NCBI RefSeq assembly: GCF_030285665.1
Contig: NZ_CP127295.1
Location: 3,844,001 to 3,908,000, forward strand
From: Amycolatopsis mongoliensis
Lineage (GTDB): Bacteria > Actinomycetota > Actinomycetes > Mycobacteriales > Pseudonocardiaceae
DNA: 64,000 bases
Direction of reading: 5' to 3'
Part shown: positions 62,676 through 64,000 of the stretch, one piece after another
How the letters are laid out: each line of letters opens with the position of its first letter
How positions within the stretch are numbered: the first letter of the stretch is position 1
Notes under the pieces: generated by a model
Seen by the model: the letters and a program-made list of their open reading frames with translations, nothing else
What the model was told of the DNA's origin: nothing
Database searches by the model: none
Translations under genes and position numbers: made by a program

Positions 62676-63968
62676 TCAGCGCAGCGCTTTCACCAGTGCG
62701 GGGACGAAGACCGACGCGTCGACGGTGCCCCAGCCGCTGGCGATGTCGAAGCCCTTCGCCGCGGTGAAGCCGACGACGCCGTCCTGGCTGTTGTCGCCTT
62801 CGGTCACGTCGACGATGCCCGCCTTCGTGCCGGCCGGGCCGAGCTTCGTGTACAGCGCCGGGTTGATCTGGCCGAGCTTGCCGTGCTTGGCCTGCACCGC
62901 GAGCGCGAGCACGCCGGCGAACAGCGGCGCGGACTGCGACGTGCCGTACACGCCTTCCATGCTGATGTCCGGGAACGAGCGCATCTTGCTGCCGGTGATC
63001 TTCTTGACGCCGTCCTGCCAGTTCGGCCTCGCGTACGCCTTCGACAGCCCGGCGCCCTCGGAGAAGCCGTTGTCGGCGACGTTCACGACGTCGTCCGCCT
63101 TGGTGCGGTTGCCGTTCGCGTCGAGGTGCAGCTGGGTGCCGCCGAGCGTCGTGACGCGCGGGTCGGACGCCGGCCAGCTCGCGACGCGGTACGGGTAGTT
63201 GCCCGGGCCGTACAGGTAACCGCCGGTCGGGCCGTCGTCGCCGGAGGAGGCGACCATCGTGATCCCGGCCTTGCTCGCGCGGTCGAGCGCCGGGTCGAGC
63301 GTCTTGATCGAGTCGAACGACGGGAAGTTCTCCTCCGTCGTGCCGAAGCTCATCGAGATGACGTCGACCAGCTTGTGCTCGGTCATGTAGTCGACCGCGT
63401 GCATCATCTCGGGCAGGCCGGTGAAGCCCTGCGTCTCCGCGACCGGCGTCGCCGCGACGATGATCTTCGCGTTCGGTGCCATGGCGTGCATCATCGTGAC
63501 GTCGAGGTCGGTCTCACCGCCCCAGCCCTGGCAGGTGGCGGTGTCGACGCCGGGGTCGGTGCACGCGGGCACCGGGCCGGACGGCTGGATGACCTCGACG
63601 TTCGCCGGCGGCAGGCCGTGGTTCTTCGAGTAGGTGTCGAGCACCTGCTTGACCTTGTCGTCGCCGAAGGACACCAGCGTCGCGACAGTGCTGCCCGCAC
63701 CGGTGATGCCGGCGTTCCACAGCTTCGTCGCGTTGTACGCGGTGCTTTCCTTCGGCAGCGACGCCATCGCCGCTTCCAGCTTGGCGACGCGCTTCTGCAC
63801 GGTGTCGGCGCCGACGAACGACTGCGCGGCCGCCGAGAAGTGGTGCTTCGACGGCTGGTGCCCGGCGTTCGGCGTGCTCGGCACGGGCGAGGCGCCGGCG
63901 GGCGCCGCGAACGCGGTCACGAGCAGGGTGGTGCTCGCGAGCAAGCCGGACACAGCGCGCAATCTCAT
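62676..63968 (-). CDS. Secreted sedolisin-type (S53) serine peptidase
   Basis: The product has 430 residues from ATG 63968. A signal peptide (RLRAVSGLLASTTLLVTAFAAPAGA) and a short pro-part (to ~75) precede the catalytic domain. The S53 residues are Glu and Asp in GGETDLDVTMM, the oxyanion Asp in VASSGDDGPTGG, and the nucleophilic Ser in YGTSQSAPLFAGV. A C-terminal Asp-rich segment (IVDVTEGDNSQDG, then GFDIASGWGTVD) is the calcium site typical of the family. The very short pro-part is unusual for sedolisins. It works outside the cell, often at acidic pH. Confidence 0.9.
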   Translation of the reverse strand: MRLRAVSGLLASTTLLVTAFAAPAGASPVPSTPNAGHQPSKHHFSAAAQSFVGADTVQKRVAKLEAAMASLPKESTAYNATKLWNAGITGAGSTVATLVSFGDDKVKQVLDTYSKNHGLPPANVEVIQPSGPVPACTDPGVDTATCQGWGGETDLDVTMMHAMAPNAKIIVAATPVAETQGFTGLPEMMHAVDYMTEHKLVDVISMSFGTTEENFPSFDSIKTLDPALDRASKAGITMVASSGDDGPTGGYLYGPGNYPYRVASWPASDPRVTTLGGTQLHLDANGNRTKADDVVNVADNGFSEGAGLSKAYARPNWQDGVKKITGSKMRSFPDISMEGVYGTSQSAPLFAGVLALAVQAKHGKLGQINPALYTKLGPAGTKAGIVDVTEGDNSQDGVVGFTAAKGFDIASGWGTVDASVFVPALVKALR

Positions 63969-64000
63969 GCTTTCTCCCTGGCTGAAGGAAACTCCGTCAG

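Overview
The window is about 70% GC, almost fully coding, with many GTG starts and marker genes of a mycolic-acid-lacking actinomycete: mycothiol S-conjugate amidase (mca), GuaB1, PhoH2, a 34-kDa-antigen-like protein, WXG/EspC-type secretion substrates and an F420/PPOX-type oxidoreductase. Gene content and intergenic palindromes point to the family Pseudonocardiaceae, most likely Amycolatopsis or a close relative (inference). From memory, the backbone order thiolase - cbs - proline-rich antigen - cystathionine gamma-synthase - greA - DUF4307 - mca - small membrane protein - thioredoxin-domain protein - hemolysin III - Z-prenyl transferase - phoH2 follows the Mycobacterium tuberculosis Rv1074c-Rv1095 neighbourhood, with several blocks inserted.

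Layout. 1-8115: a partial secreted protein, a Bax-inhibitor-1 membrane protein, a proline-rich membrane-anchored protein, a YeeE/YedE sulfur transporter, a DHA2 drug exporter, a thiolase and a pentapeptide-like membrane protein. 8464-16295: sulfur and 2-oxobutyrate metabolism (cbs, cystathionine gamma-synthase/lyase, threonine ammonia-lyase) with small membrane proteins and a frameshifted PPOX gene. 16354-22895: a minus-strand polymorphic-toxin locus (YbaB-like protein, EspC-like WXG protein, a 1.3k-residue toxin with 18-residue repeats and a C-terminal nuclease, Imm49 and a second immunity-like protein). 23019-28242: hppD with a divergent Lrp regulator, an MBL hydrolase, greA, DUF4307, mca. 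28341-32197: the Hen1/Pnkp RNA-repair pair. 32263-40071: a thioredoxin-domain protein, a polygalacturonase, an acyl-CoA dehydrogenase/oxidase, a PRC/DUF2382 stress protein and an AhpD-like protein.

40131-52315 is a 12.2-kb actinomycete integrative and conjugative element (AICE, pSAM2 type) inserted in the 3' end of the hemolysin III gene rather than in a tRNA gene. Its core is a regulator with Nudix hydrolase, a Pra-like activator, small ORFs, an FtsK-type Tra ATPase, an HUH rolling-circle Rep, Xis and a tyrosine integrase. Visibly lower-GC cargo sits just inside each end: a DUF6119/TIGR04141 protein on the left, and on the right an overlapping pair encoding a HEPN (RX4H) protein and a PD-(D/E)XK nuclease fused to DUF2188. 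This pair is the best candidate for an undescribed defence or toxin system.

52285-63968: hemolysin III (trhA), a Z-isoprenyl transferase, a small secreted protein with a natural His tail, PhoH2, GuaB1-type reductase, small conserved proteins, an MBL hydrolase, a Pr6Pr membrane protein, an NBR1-Ig-like membrane protein, two overlapping small secreted proteins, and a sedolisin (S53) protease. Intergenic regions carry long near-perfect palindromes, two of them nearly identical although 29 kb apart. No rRNA, tRNA or CRISPR array was seen.
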